Assembly (NCBI RefSeq): GCF_029909975.1 | Contig: NZ_CP094516.1 | Span: 6,488,501-6,552,500 of the forward strand | DNA: 64,000 bases | Reading direction: 5' to 3' | Source: Bradyrhizobium sp. ISRA430 | Lineage (GTDB): Bacteria; Pseudomonadota; Alphaproteobacteria; Rhizobiales; Xanthobacteraceae | Part shown: positions 25,635-34,750 of the stretch, piece after piece | Layout: each line of letters begins with the position of its first letter | Numbering within the stretch: the first letter of the stretch is position 1 | Position numbers and translations under genes: made by a program | Notes under the pieces: model-generated | The model's input: only the letters and a program-made list of their open reading frames with translations | Database searches by the model: none | What the model was told of the DNA's origin: nothing

Positions 25635-26645
25635 ATGAAAAAAGTGACTTTGTTGGCAACGGCGCTGGCAATGGTGACGGGTTCGGCTCTGGCGGCAGAT
25701 CTGCCGGTGAAGGCATTGAAGGCTCCGCCGCCGCCTGCCTTTGAACCGTGGGACGTCGCCTTCGGCGGCGGCATCATGAACGACTACATCTTCCGCGGTA
25801 TTACGCAGTCGAACCACAAGCCGTCGGTCACGGCCTATTTCGAGCCGCGTTACAACGTCACCAAGGACCTCCAGCTCTACGTCGGCGTGTCCGGTGAGAG
25901 CATCTCCTTCCCGAACCGCGCCGCGGCCGAGATTGACGTCTATGGCGGTATCCGTCCGACCTTCGGCGCCTTCGCCTTCGACATCGGTGTCTGGGGTTAC
26001 CTGTATCCGGGTGGGAGCTGCTTCTTCGGCGGCAACGGCTTCGACTTCGCGGGTAACTTCCAGGGCGCCGAGTGCGCTTCGCAGGCCCTGATCAACGGCA
26101 ACGTGATCAAGAAGGACCTGAGCTTCTTCGAAGTCTACGGCAAGATGACCTACACGGTGAATGACAACTGGGCATTCGGCGTCAACGAATATTACACTCC
26201 GAGCTACCTGAACTCGGGCGCCTGGGGCAACTACACCTCGATTACCGGCAAGTACATCGCGCCCAGCACGATCTTCGGTTCGAGCGGCGTCGGCATGTAT
26301 GTCTCGGGTGAGTTCGGCCGTCAGTGGCTGGGCACGTCCGACAGCTTCTACGGCACGGCTGCCTTCCCGAACGGGATCAAATATGCCGACTACAACACCT
26401 GGAACATCGGCATCGGCTTCACCTACAAGGTGTTCACGCTGGACCTGCGTTACTCCGACACCGATCTTTCCAAGGGTAACTGCAACGCCTTCACCAGCGA
26501 CTTCTCCGCGCGCGGCAACATCACTGCGAGCTCCGGTACCGACCTGACCCCGATCAATCCTTCGGGCGTCGGCTCCAACTGGTGCGGCGCGGCCGGTATC
26601 GCCAAGCTGTCGTTCGACCTGACGGCGATGACCAACTTGAAGTAA
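25635..26645 (+). CDS. TorF-type outer-membrane beta-barrel (putative porin)
   Basis: A protein of 336 residues with a signal peptide (MKKVTLLATALAMVTGSALAAD) and alternating beta-strand pattern throughout. It opens with WDVAFGGGIMNDYIFRGITQ, typical of the TorF family of putative porins, and ends with FDLTAMTNLK. Codon choice is strongly biased to ACC, GGC, TTC and AAG, which suggests high expression. A clear terminator follows. It likely forms a channel in the outer membrane; the solute is unknown. Confidence 0.87.
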   Translation: MKKVTLLATALAMVTGSALAADLPVKALKAPPPPAFEPWDVAFGGGIMNDYIFRGITQSNHKPSVTAYFEPRYNVTKDLQLYVGVSGESISFPNRAAAEIDVYGGIRPTFGAFAFDIGVWGYLYPGGSCFFGGNGFDFAGNFQGAECASQALINGNVIKKDLSFFEVYGKMTYTVNDNWAFGVNEYYTPSYLNSGAWGNYTSITGKYIAPSTIFGSSGVGMYVSGEFGRQWLGTSDSFYGTAAFPNGIKYADYNTWNIGIGFTYKVFTLDLRYSDTDLSKGNCNAFTSDFSARGNITASSGTDLTPINPSGVGSNWCGAAGIAKLSFDLTAMTNLK

Positions 26646-26667
26646 GTTTCTTCCCGAGACTTGGCTG

Positions 26668-26698
26668 AAAGGGCGGCAGGACAACCTGCCGCCTTTTT
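26668..26698 (+). terminator. Intrinsic terminator of the porin gene
   Basis: Stem of about 13 bp including AAA-TTT base pairs (GCGGCAGG with CCTGCCGC in the core), loop ACAA, followed by TTTTT. It starts 23 bases after the stop. Confidence 0.88.
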
Positions 26699-26723
26699 GC
26701 TTTGGGGGTATCAGTTGCACACT

Positions 26724-26840
26724 CGTCATGGCCAGGCTTGTCTCGGCCATCCACGTAGCCGCGCAAAGAACGTGGATGCCGGGGACACAGGCGAGCGTAA
26801 GCGACGCCGTCCCTTGGACGGCTATGCCCGGGTATGACGA
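26724..26840. repeat. Intergenic palindromic repeat, copy B (inverse of 9897-10002)
   Basis: Begins CGTCATGGCC and ends CCCGGGTATGACGA. In reverse complement it matches 9897-10002 over nearly its whole length. It lies between the porin terminator and the 3' end of the ABC transporter gene. Confidence 0.88.
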
Positions 26841-26865
26841 CGTGGAAGCTTCAGCGCCCCAACTC

Positions 26866-28629
26866 TCAGCGCGCGGCGGTCGGCTCCGCCTCGACCGGCT
26901 CGCCGCTGCTGCCGAGAACGTGGAGCTCACCGCTTTCCACCATCGCCACTTTGCGCGTGTGGAAAGCGTCGAGCGTCGAACGGTGCCCGATCGAGACGAT
27001 GGTCGCCTGCGGCAGCTTCTCGGCCAGCAACCGGTAAAGCCGGGCCTCGGACAGCTCGTCGAGCGAGGCGGTGGCCTCGTCGAGGAACAGATAGTCCGGC
27101 GCATGCAGCAGCGCGCGAGCCAGCCCCAGGCGCTGCTGCTCGCCCAGTGACAGCGTCCGGTTCCAGTGGCCTTCCTCGTCGAGCCGTCTCGACAGCCGCG
27201 GCATGCCGACCGCCGTTAGCGCCTCCTTGATCTTGTCCGGCGCGATCGTGCCGTGCTCGGCGGGGTAGATCACGGCGTCCCCGAGCGGGCCGACCGGGAA
27301 ATACGGCCGCTGCGGCAGCATCATCAGCCGGGCCTTCTCGGGGATGGAAATCGTTCCGGTGCCGAACGGCCAAATGCCGGCGACGGCGCGGAATAGCGTC
27401 GACTTGCCGGAGCCCGACGGCCCGGTCACCAGCACCCGCTCAGACGGCTGGATCGTGAAAGCATCGGCCGTGACCAGAGGTGCGCCGTTCGGCAGCTTCA
27501 CCAGCAAGTGCTGGAGCGCGACCGCCTTGCTTGCGCCGGATCGCACCACGCCGATGGTCGGCTCGTGCGCCGCGATGTTGGCGGCCGCGCCGACCGACAT
27601 CTCGAAGCCGTCGAGACGGGCGACCACCGCGCGCCATTCGGCGAGCGAGCGATAGGCCGTGACGAAGAACGACAGCGCATCCTGCACGCTGCCGAACGCC
27701 GAGCCGGTCTGCATCATGTCGCCGAGCTGGATCCTCTTGGCGAAGAAGGCGGGCGCCACCATCACATAGGGGAAGACCACCGCCGCCTGCTGATAGCTCG
27801 CCGTGAACGCCGTGAGGCGCTTGGTCCGGCTCATGATCGCGTACCAGTTGCTGATGACGAATCCGAAGCGGTGCAACAGGCGCCCGCGCTCGGCCGCTTC
27901 GCCCTTCAACAGCGCGATCTGCTCGGAATTTTCGCGCACCCGGACCAGGTTGAAGCGGAAATCGGCTTCGAACCGCTGCTGCTCGAAATTGAGATTGACG
28001 AGCGGTACGCCGATCCAGTGCGTCAAGGCCGTGCCCAGGATCGCATAAACCAGCGCGCACCAGACCAGAAAACCGGGGACGACGAGATCGGTGCCGTAGA
28101 TGTGCAGGGGCGCCTTGTTGGACAGGCCCCAAAGGATGACGATGAACGAGGCCAGCGTCACGATCGACGACAGCAAACCCAGGCCGATGGTGAGCGTCTG
28201 CTCGACGAACGTCTTGACGTCCTCGGTGATACGCTGGTCCGGGTTGTCGGCGGCCTCGCCCCTGAGCTGCATGCGATAGTGCGTGGCGCCGTCGAGCCAT
28301 TCGCCGAGATAGTGTCGCGTCAGCCACCGCCGCCAGCGGATCTGCAGCCACTGGTTCAGGTAGAGCTTGTAGACCGCCAATGCGACGAAGGTGAAGGCGA
28401 GGCCGAGGAAAATCCATATCTCCTTGACGAACTCCTCCAGATCGTAGGCCTGGAGTGCACTGTAGAACCGGTTCTGCCACTGATTGACGAGGACGTTGAT
28501 CGCGACCAGCGCCAGCTCCATCGCGATCACGGCGGCGAGCAGGCCGCGGCCGGCCCATTTGTCCTCCGATCGGAAATAGGGGATGGCGATTCGCCAAACG
28601 GTCGCGAGCGTGGCGCGGATGTTCTTCAC
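26866..28629 (-). CDS. SbmA/BacA-like ABC transporter with fused ATPase (BclA/YddA type)
   Basis: A protein of 587 residues from GTG at 28629, which has AGGAG eight bases upstream; the longer TTG start at 28671 has no such site. The N-terminal half is an SbmA_BacA-like membrane domain with about six helices (WAGRGLLAAVIAMELALVAI, then LNQWLQIRWRRWLTRHYLGE). The C-terminal ATPase has Walker A GPSGSGKST, signature LSLGEQQRLGLARAL, Walker B DYLFLDEATAS and the H-loop SIGHRST. Relatives include YddA and the Bradyrhizobium BclA protein, which imports peptides and is needed for bacteroid differentiation in some legumes. The exact orthology cannot be settled here. Confidence 0.88.
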   Translation of the reverse strand: MKNIRATLATVWRIAIPYFRSEDKWAGRGLLAAVIAMELALVAINVLVNQWQNRFYSALQAYDLEEFVKEIWIFLGLAFTFVALAVYKLYLNQWLQIRWRRWLTRHYLGEWLDGATHYRMQLRGEAADNPDQRITEDVKTFVEQTLTIGLGLLSSIVTLASFIVILWGLSNKAPLHIYGTDLVVPGFLVWCALVYAILGTALTHWIGVPLVNLNFEQQRFEADFRFNLVRVRENSEQIALLKGEAAERGRLLHRFGFVISNWYAIMSRTKRLTAFTASYQQAAVVFPYVMVAPAFFAKRIQLGDMMQTGSAFGSVQDALSFFVTAYRSLAEWRAVVARLDGFEMSVGAAANIAAHEPTIGVVRSGASKAVALQHLLVKLPNGAPLVTADAFTIQPSERVLVTGPSGSGKSTLFRAVAGIWPFGTGTISIPEKARLMMLPQRPYFPVGPLGDAVIYPAEHGTIAPDKIKEALTAVGMPRLSRRLDEEGHWNRTLSLGEQQRLGLARALLHAPDYLFLDEATASLDELSEARLYRLLAEKLPQATIVSIGHRSTLDAFHTRKVAMVESGELHVLGSSGEPVEAEPTAAR

Positions 28630-28939
28630 AGAGTGGTCTCCTGCGGGGGTGTGCGCAACTGCCTGTAGCAACGGCGAAAATAAGCGCGCTTAGACTAAGG
28701 TTGTAAATCCTGCAATTCGCGTTGGCTTGTCCCGGCCCGCCAGTCGACCCTAGCATGGTCGAAACGGCGCGGGACGAGAGGTCTCCGGACTTCGCGAGGA
28801 AGTGAGCACCGCCCGGCTGGGCCGATTTTGCTCAGCCGCCATCGTCCGTGGAAGCCGTGAATAGCCGCTGATCCTAGTCTTAAGCGGCAAGAGAAACCGC
28901 CCATAAGGGCGGAATACGGCGACCATAAGGGAGGATGCC
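28630..28939. other. Divergent promoter region, 310 bp, ABC transporter / TRAP operon
   Basis: It holds the starts of two divergent transcription units. Near the TRAP side a short direct repeat is seen: CCATAAGGGCGGA at 28900-28912 and CCATAAGGGAGGA at 28923-28935, the second providing the Shine-Dalgarno of dctP. No gene is seen. Confidence 0.45.
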
Positions 28940-30046
28940 ATGACCCACGGAACCACCAAGCCAAAGACCACCCGTCGCAAGTTTCTTGTCGCGGCCGGCA
29001 CGGCTGCCGTCGCCGCGCCCTACATTCGCGACGCCGAAGCTGCCGAGACGACGACATGGAAGGTGCAGACCTCATGGCCGGCCGGTGTGGGGCTGGCCAC
29101 GTTCAAGCAGTGGTGCGGTACCATCAAGGAAAAGACCGGTGGCGAACTCGAGTTCAAGCCATTCGCCGCGAAGGAGGTTGTTGGCGATTTCGAGCTGCTG
29201 GACGGCGTGAAAAACGGCGTGCTCGAAGCGATGAACTCGTTCACGCTCTATTGGGCCGGCAAGGTGCCTGCCACGGCATTCCTGTCGTCTTATCTGATGG
29301 GGCTGCGCTATCCCCATGAATGGGACGTTTTCTTCTACGGCAATGGCGGACTGAAGCTTGCGCGTGACGTATTTGCCAAGCAGGGGCTGATGTATGTCGG
29401 TCGCATTCACCACGGTCCCAATATCATTCACTCCAAAAAGCCGATCCGGTCGATCGAGGATTTCAAGGATCTGAAGCTGCGCGTGCCGGGCGGCATGATC
29501 GCCGAGGGCTTTGCCGCGATCGGCGCGAAGACAACCCTGCTGCCGGGCGGCGAAGTGTTTTCGGCCCTTGAGAAGGGCACAATCGAGGCGGCCGACTACA
29601 CCGGCCCCGCGGTCAACTGGGACCTCGGCTTCCAACAGGTCGCGAAATACATCTGGATGGGTCCCCCCGGCCTGGAGTCGATCTATCAGCCGGTCGACCT
29701 GATGGACTTCTGCGTCGGCCTGAACCACTGGAACAAGCTGTCGCCGAAGATGCAGCTCTGGGTAGAGAACGAGATCGAGGCCTATTCGGCCCTCCACCAT
29801 GGCGCGATTCAGAAGGCCGACATGGACGCCTGGGGCAAGTTCGAGAAGGCAGGTGTTCAGATCAATCGCCTTCCAGCGGAAGATCTTGAGGAATTCCAGA
29901 AAGTCGCGGTCCCGATCTGGTTCAAATGGGCCAACAAGGACAAGGACGCGGCGCGCATTTTCAAGGCGCAGCTTGAAGTCATGGAATCTCCGAGCTTCGG
30001 TTACGTCACCCCCGAGATGTACCAGGGCCAAAAGCTCGATCTTTGA
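28940..30046 (+). CDS. TRAP transporter periplasmic substrate-binding protein (DctP/TakP type)
   Basis: A protein of 368 residues. The N-terminus has a twin-arginine signal (TTRRKFLVAAGTAAVAAPYI). The mature domain is a DctP fold of the TakP group, which binds keto- or hydroxy-acids: WKVQTSWPAGVGLATFKQW, then KDLKLRVPGGMIAEGFAAIG with the conserved Arg that holds the substrate carboxylate, and GTIEAADYTGPAVNWDLGF. It delivers ligand to the membrane proteins encoded downstream. The Shine-Dalgarno is GGGAGGA. Confidence 0.93.
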   Translation: MTHGTTKPKTTRRKFLVAAGTAAVAAPYIRDAEAAETTTWKVQTSWPAGVGLATFKQWCGTIKEKTGGELEFKPFAAKEVVGDFELLDGVKNGVLEAMNSFTLYWAGKVPATAFLSSYLMGLRYPHEWDVFFYGNGGLKLARDVFAKQGLMYVGRIHHGPNIIHSKKPIRSIEDFKDLKLRVPGGMIAEGFAAIGAKTTLLPGGEVFSALEKGTIEAADYTGPAVNWDLGFQQVAKYIWMGPPGLESIYQPVDLMDFCVGLNHWNKLSPKMQLWVENEIEAYSALHHGAIQKADMDAWGKFEKAGVQINRLPAEDLEEFQKVAVPIWFKWANKDKDAARIFKAQLEVMESPSFGYVTPEMYQGQKLDL

Positions 30047-30074
30047 GGTCTGCTCGATCTGATCGAAAAAAGCG

Positions 30075-30101
30075 GAAGGAGGCACTTTCGATGCCTCCTT
30101 C
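30075..30101 (+). terminator. Intra-operon hairpin between dctP-like and dctQ-like genes
   Basis: A perfect 10-bp stem, GAAGGAGGCA (30075-30084) with TGCCTCCTTC (30092-30101), 7-base loop, no T-run. It lies 29 bases after the binding-protein stop. Hairpins at this site often protect the binding-protein mRNA or attenuate downstream expression. Confidence 0.55.
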
Positions 30102-30166
30102 GACGGGGGTCGAAAAGGCTCTTTCCAATCGTCTCTTTGCCTTAGCCCACTCTTACCGAGGCCTCG

Positions 30167-31297
30167 ATGCCAAGTCTGAATTTCGTGCTGCCCCATTGGC
30201 TCTATTGGGGCACCCTGATCGTATTCCCCTTGCTAGCCATGTACTTCGTCAAGCGCCAGAAGCAGCGCGGGACCCCGCAAGGTCCATCATTGTTCATCGC
30301 CTACATGTTCTGCCTGTGCGCCGGCTTCATGGGGCTGCACCGCCTCTATCTCCGCAACATGTGGGGCCTCATCTTCATTCCGGTCTTCCTTGCGATCCTC
30401 TATACGAATGATGAAATGCGCGACCGTCGCGAAGACGTCTCGCGCACTCGCGCCGCCGTCGAGAGATCGCATACCGCCATCAGGCGCGCGGAGATACCGC
30501 CGAATGTGTCGGCCACGCCGCGGATGACCGAAAGGCTGAAAAGAGCCCAGAGCGAAGGCTCTGCCGCCGAACAGCAATTCGCGCAAGCACAGGCCGATCT
30601 CGACCGGTGGCGCGGCTACTCGCGGTGGCTCGCGATTCTGATGGCGGCGATGCTGCTGACCGATGCGGTGCTGTTGCCGGGCACTGTGAGGCGTGCATCC
30701 GAAAGTGAGGCCGCCGAGCGCAGGCTCCATCCCCCTGCTGCGGAGGCTCCCCCACATCTCGATCAGCAGGGTACCGGAGAGGATCCCACCCTTGCCGTGC
30801 ATACCCGGCTTACCGACAAGATTGAACTACTGAACATCCGGGTTGGCGAGTTCGCAGCCTACTGGGCCGTGATTTCGGTGTTCGTCTACTATTACGAGGT
30901 GATTGCGCGATTTGTGTTCAACTCGCCGACCAACTGGGTGCACGAAAGCATGTTCCTGATGTACGGCATGCAATACATGCTGGCCGGCGCTTACGCCTAC
31001 CGCGAAGATCAGCACGTTCGCGTCGATGTGATCTACACCAAGTTCTCGCCGCGCGGCAAAGCCGCGGCCGACATCGTCACGTCCGTCTTTTTCTTCATCT
31101 TCATCGGGGTCCTGTTCTGGACGAGTTGGCGTTTTGCCGCAGACGCGATCAACAACAACGAGCACTCGTTCACCGAATGGGGCGTCCAGTACTGGTCGGT
31201 CAAGCTGATGATGCCCATCGGCGCGGGGCTGCTCTTCCTCCAGGGAATTTCGAAACTCATCAAGGACGTTGCGTTCCTCGCGCGCGGGAGAGCCTGA
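30167..31297 (+). CDS. TRAP transporter small permease (DctQ) fused to an N-terminal TM2-like domain
   Basis: A protein of 376 residues; ordinary DctQ proteins have about 160-200. The C-terminal 160 residues are DctQ-like, with four helices near 228-246, 263-277, 303-322 and 344-361 and the NWVHESMFLMYGMQYMLAGA motif. The first 80 residues have three membrane segments and the motif GFMGLHRLYLRNMWGLIFIP, resembling a TM2 domain. A charged, coiled-coil-prone stretch (81-150), another helix (153-170) and a Pro/Glu linker join the two. It is followed after 3 bases by the large permease gene. Confidence 0.85.
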   Translation: MPSLNFVLPHWLYWGTLIVFPLLAMYFVKRQKQRGTPQGPSLFIAYMFCLCAGFMGLHRLYLRNMWGLIFIPVFLAILYTNDEMRDRREDVSRTRAAVERSHTAIRRAEIPPNVSATPRMTERLKRAQSEGSAAEQQFAQAQADLDRWRGYSRWLAILMAAMLLTDAVLLPGTVRRASESEAAERRLHPPAAEAPPHLDQQGTGEDPTLAVHTRLTDKIELLNIRVGEFAAYWAVISVFVYYYEVIARFVFNSPTNWVHESMFLMYGMQYMLAGAYAYREDQHVRVDVIYTKFSPRGKAAADIVTSVFFFIFIGVLFWTSWRFAADAINNNEHSFTEWGVQYWSVKLMMPIGAGLLFLQGISKLIKDVAFLARGRA

Positions 31298-31300
31298 CCC

Positions 31301-32668
31301 ATGGGGTGGAATATCGATATTGCGTGGCTCACGCTCCTGATGTTCGGGTCGCTGGGCGTGCTGCTGGCGCTCGGGCTTCCGATGGCGTTCTGCACCGGAA
31401 GCCTTGCGGTGGTTTTCCTGTTCCTGTTCGGCAACTCCGCCGTCCTGAACATGACTCCGGCGCGCATCTTTCCGTTTATGACCGACTACCAGCTTTCGGC
31501 CGTGCCGCTGTTCATCTTCATGGCGGCGATGCTGGAAAAGGCCGGCATCATCGAAGAGCTGTTCGACGCCGTCTACAAGTGGCTGGGATCGATCAAGGGA
31601 GGGCTCGCCTCAGCGACCGTGCTGGCCTGTACGGCGCTTGCCGCCATGGTCGGTGTGGTCGGCGCGACCGAAGTCACGATGGGCATGATCGCCCTGCCGG
31701 CCATGATGAGGCGCGGCTACGATCAGAAGCTCGCTTGCGGCGCTCTGCTTGCCGGCGGCACCCTGGGCATTCTGATTCCGCCTTCGGTAATGGCCATCGT
31801 GTATGCAGTGGTGGCACAGCAATCGCTTGGCGAATTGCTGGTTGGCTCGATCCTGCCGGGCTTTCTGCTCTCGGGCATGTACATCGTCTACATCACGGTT
31901 CGCTGCTACATCAATCCCAAGCTCGGTCCGGCGCTTCCGCCGGAAGAGCGTGTCGATATGAAGGAGAAGCTGCGGCTGCTGAAGAATACGATCGCGCCGT
32001 TGCTTCTGATCGTTCTCGTGCTCGGCATCATCTTCTTCGGCATCGCGACACCGGTTGAAGCCGCCGGTATCGGAACGTTCGGCGCTTTGTTCGTCTCGGC
32101 GCTTCACCGGCGCTTGAACTGGCCGGCGGTGGAGGAAGCGGCCATTGCCACGCTGAAGGCGACGGCGATGGTGATGTGGATCTTCTTCGGCGCCACGATG
32201 TTCGTCGGGTTCTTCATCCTCAAGGGTGGTCAGGAATTTGTCGCCAATTCGATCCTGGGCACCGGTCTGCCGCCGTACGGAATCCTGGCTCTGATGATGG
32301 TGATCCTGTTTGTGCTCGGCATGTTCCTCGATTGGGTCGGCATCTTGCTGCTGACCGTGCCGATCTTCCTGCCGATCATGAAGAGCCTGAACTGGAGCGG
32401 CGTGCTCGGGATTCCCGGCGTGGAAGCCACCGACGTACCGCTCTGGTATGGCGTGATCTTCATGATCAATATGCAGATGGCGTTTCTCAGCCCGCCGTTT
32501 GGTTATTCGCTGTTCTATCTCAAGAGCGTCGCGCCGCCCGAAATCAGCATGGCCACGATCTTCAGGGCCTCAGTCAACTTCATGGTGCTGCAGGCGATCG
32601 GCGTCGGGCTCTGCATCATCTTTCCACAGATCATCCTTTGGCTGCCAAGCCTCGTATATGCTCGTTGA
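31301..32668 (+). CDS. TRAP transporter large permease (DctM)
   Basis: A protein of 455 residues, about 12 membrane segments. DctM motifs include LGLPMAFCTGSLAVVFLFLF, YQLSAVPLFIFMAAMLEKAG, GGTLGILIPPSVMAIVYAVV, and FVLGMFLDWVGILLLTVPIF. It is the Na+-coupled transport channel of the TRAP system. Third gene of the operon; it starts 3 bases after the small permease gene. Confidence 0.95.
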   Translation: MGWNIDIAWLTLLMFGSLGVLLALGLPMAFCTGSLAVVFLFLFGNSAVLNMTPARIFPFMTDYQLSAVPLFIFMAAMLEKAGIIEELFDAVYKWLGSIKGGLASATVLACTALAAMVGVVGATEVTMGMIALPAMMRRGYDQKLACGALLAGGTLGILIPPSVMAIVYAVVAQQSLGELLVGSILPGFLLSGMYIVYITVRCYINPKLGPALPPEERVDMKEKLRLLKNTIAPLLLIVLVLGIIFFGIATPVEAAGIGTFGALFVSALHRRLNWPAVEEAAIATLKATAMVMWIFFGATMFVGFFILKGGQEFVANSILGTGLPPYGILALMMVILFVLGMFLDWVGILLLTVPIFLPIMKSLNWSGVLGIPGVEATDVPLWYGVIFMINMQMAFLSPPFGYSLFYLKSVAPPEISMATIFRASVNFMVLQAIGVGLCIIFPQIILWLPSLVYAR

Positions 32669-33017
32669 ACGCAGCACATCACCGGCGCTGCGTGATGTAT
32701 TCTGGCGCTCGTTCGCGCCATCGCCGGCCCTGAAGGAGCAGTACAGGCCGCACTTGCAATGAAATCTCCGCGAGCTTCAGCTCTCGCGGGAATTCCTGCA
32801 TTCGGGCGCCAGCGAACCTTCTCAACGCCGTCGCCATCCTATAGAAGGTTCGGCAAGCCATGGCGCCTTCGGATTCGCGGGCCTGGGAGCGGGTGGGAGC
32901 CGCCGTGCATCGCAGGGGAATTCGCTTCCGGCTCAGGGGTTATCGCTACCAGCGTCAAGCAGGCTCGGCTCTCCACGCTGGCTGTCCTGCCACACGAATG
33001 CGTGGGGGGAGGAAGAC
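32669..33017. other. Intergenic region, 349 bp, between TRAP operon and lldP
   Basis: It contains a weak terminator-like hairpin at 32768-32789 (7-bp stem CCGCGAG/CTCGCGG), the inverted-repeat element at 32811-32860, and the lldP leader. No gene is seen. Confidence 0.5.
32811..32860. promoter_or_regulatory. Spaced inverted-repeat element, copy 1 (CGAACCTTCT / AGAAGGTTCG)
   Basis: Two perfectly complementary 10-bp arms, 32813-32822 and 32843-32852, 20 bases apart, followed by GCAAG. The same design with the same spacing recurs at 34751-34800. It lies 158 bases upstream of lldP. The right arm contains TATAGA, so a promoter with an operator is possible. Confidence 0.6.
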
Positions 33018-34682
33018 ATGTGGAATCAAATCTATAACCCGCTAAACAACGCGGCGCTGTCCACCATCGCGGCGGCCATTCCGGTCGTCTCGCTCTTGGT
33101 CATGATCGCGAGCGGGCGCGTGAAAGCGCATATCGCGGCCGTGATCGCAGTGATCATCACCAATCTGATCGCGATCTTCATCTTCACCATGCCGGCCGGC
33201 ATGTCGCTCCGCGCGTCGGCGCTCGGCATCGTCACCGGCTTCTTCCCGATCGGCTGGATCGTCCTCAACGTCATCTTCCTCTACCAGGTGACGGTGAGCA
33301 CTGGGCGCTTCGAATTGCTGAAGCGCGCGATCGGCGGCGTTACCGAGGACCGGCGCCTGCAGCTCTTGCTGGTCGCGTTCTCGTTCGGCGCCTTCTTCGA
33401 AGGCGCCTCGGGCTTCGGCACGCCGGTCGCGATCACCGGTGCCGTGCTGATCGGCCTCGGCTTCTCGCCGCTCGCGGCGTCAGGCCTGTCGCTGATCGCC
33501 AACACCGCGCCGGTCGCCTATGGCGCGCTTGGCACGCCGATCCAGGGCCTTGCGTCTGTCACCGGGCTCGATCCCTACATCCTCGGCGCGATGGTCGGCC
33601 GGCAATTGCCGTTCTTCTCGCTGATCGTGCCGTTCTGGGTGGTCTGGGCGTTCGCGGGCTGGCGCGGCATGAAGGACGTCTGGCCGGCGATCCTCGTCAC
33701 CGGCGTGTCGTTCGCGGTCCCGCAATACGTGATCTCGAACCACATCAATCCATGGATCGTCGACATCGGGGCCTCGCTGATCTCGATGGGCGCGCTCATC
33801 CTGTTCCTGAAAGTGTGGCAGCCGAGGCAGCTCTGGCTGTCGCCGGAACTGCGCGGACACGACGAATCGGCCGCGCAAATGGAAAAGGCGACGCCGCTCG
33901 ACAAGACTCCGCTCACCCAGTCCGAACTGTGGAGCGCGCTTTTGCCGTGGATCATCGTCTGCATCGTGATGCTGATCTGGGGCAATGGGGCGTTCAAGAC
34001 CTGGGCGAATTCGATCTTCACCTGGAACTACGCTGTTCCCGACCTGCACCAGATGATCAACAAGATGCCGCCGGTGGCCGCCAAGCCGACGCCGGAAGGC
34101 GCGGTGTTCGCGTTCACCTATCTGTCGTTCACCGGCACCGGCATGCTGATCGCGGGGATCATCTCCGGCTTCCTGATGGGAGTAGGGCCCGGACGCTTGC
34201 TGGCGGAGTATGGCCGCACGATCCGGCTGTGCGCGATCTCGCTGATCACGATCTCGGCGATGCTTGCAATCGGCACGCTCACCCGCCTCTCCGGTGTCGA
34301 CGCGACGCTCGGTCTCGCCTTCGCGGCAACCGGCGTGCTCTATCCCTTCTTCGGCACGCTGCTCGGCTGGTTGGGCGTGGCGTTGACGGGATCGGATACC
34401 GCTTCGAACATCCTGTTCGGCAACCTGCAGAAGATCACCTCCGAGCAGATCGGCCTGTCGCCGGTGCTGATGGCGGCGGCGAACTCCTCGGGCGGCGTGA
34501 TGGGCAAGATGATCGACGCGCAGTCGATCGTGGTCGCCTCCACCGCGACGCGGTGGTACGGCCACGAGGGCTCGATCCTGCGCTTCGTATTCTGGCACTC
34601 GATCGTGCTGGCCTGCTTGGTCGGCGTGCTCGTGACGTTGCAGGCCTATGTCTGGCCGTTCACAGCGCTCATGCTGAAGTAG
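33018..34682 (+). CDS. lldP: L-lactate permease (LctP family)
   Basis: A protein of 554 residues with about 12-14 membrane segments. Family signatures are FGAFFEGASGFGTPVAITGA, ANTAPVAYGALGTPIQGLAS and GVALTGSDTASNILFGNLQK. LldP imports lactate (and often glycolate) with protons, which fits the nearby glcDEF genes. Shine-Dalgarno GGGGGAGGAAG precedes the ATG. A strong terminator follows. Confidence 0.95.
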   Translation: MWNQIYNPLNNAALSTIAAAIPVVSLLVMIASGRVKAHIAAVIAVIITNLIAIFIFTMPAGMSLRASALGIVTGFFPIGWIVLNVIFLYQVTVSTGRFELLKRAIGGVTEDRRLQLLLVAFSFGAFFEGASGFGTPVAITGAVLIGLGFSPLAASGLSLIANTAPVAYGALGTPIQGLASVTGLDPYILGAMVGRQLPFFSLIVPFWVVWAFAGWRGMKDVWPAILVTGVSFAVPQYVISNHINPWIVDIGASLISMGALILFLKVWQPRQLWLSPELRGHDESAAQMEKATPLDKTPLTQSELWSALLPWIIVCIVMLIWGNGAFKTWANSIFTWNYAVPDLHQMINKMPPVAAKPTPEGAVFAFTYLSFTGTGMLIAGIISGFLMGVGPGRLLAEYGRTIRLCAISLITISAMLAIGTLTRLSGVDATLGLAFAATGVLYPFFGTLLGWLGVALTGSDTASNILFGNLQKITSEQIGLSPVLMAAANSSGGVMGKMIDAQSIVVASTATRWYGHEGSILRFVFWHSIVLACLVGVLVTLQAYVWPFTALMLK

Positions 34683-34705
34683 CCCGGAACGGTTTGCTCT
34701 GACGC

Positions 34706-34738
34706 AAATCCCCGCGGGATCGCTCCCGCGGGGATTTT
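34706..34738 (+). terminator. Intrinsic terminator of lldP
   Basis: A perfect 14-bp stem, AAATCCCCGCGGGA (34706-34719) with its complement 34724-34737, loop TCGC, ending in TTTT. It lies 24 bases after the stop codon. Confidence 0.93.
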
Positions 34739-34750
34739 GCGTCGAGGGTG

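Noticed and set aside
34706..34738. Possible part of the inverted-repeat regulatory element at 34751
   Set aside because: It is a separate perfect stem with a T-run after the lldP stop, a typical intrinsic terminator.
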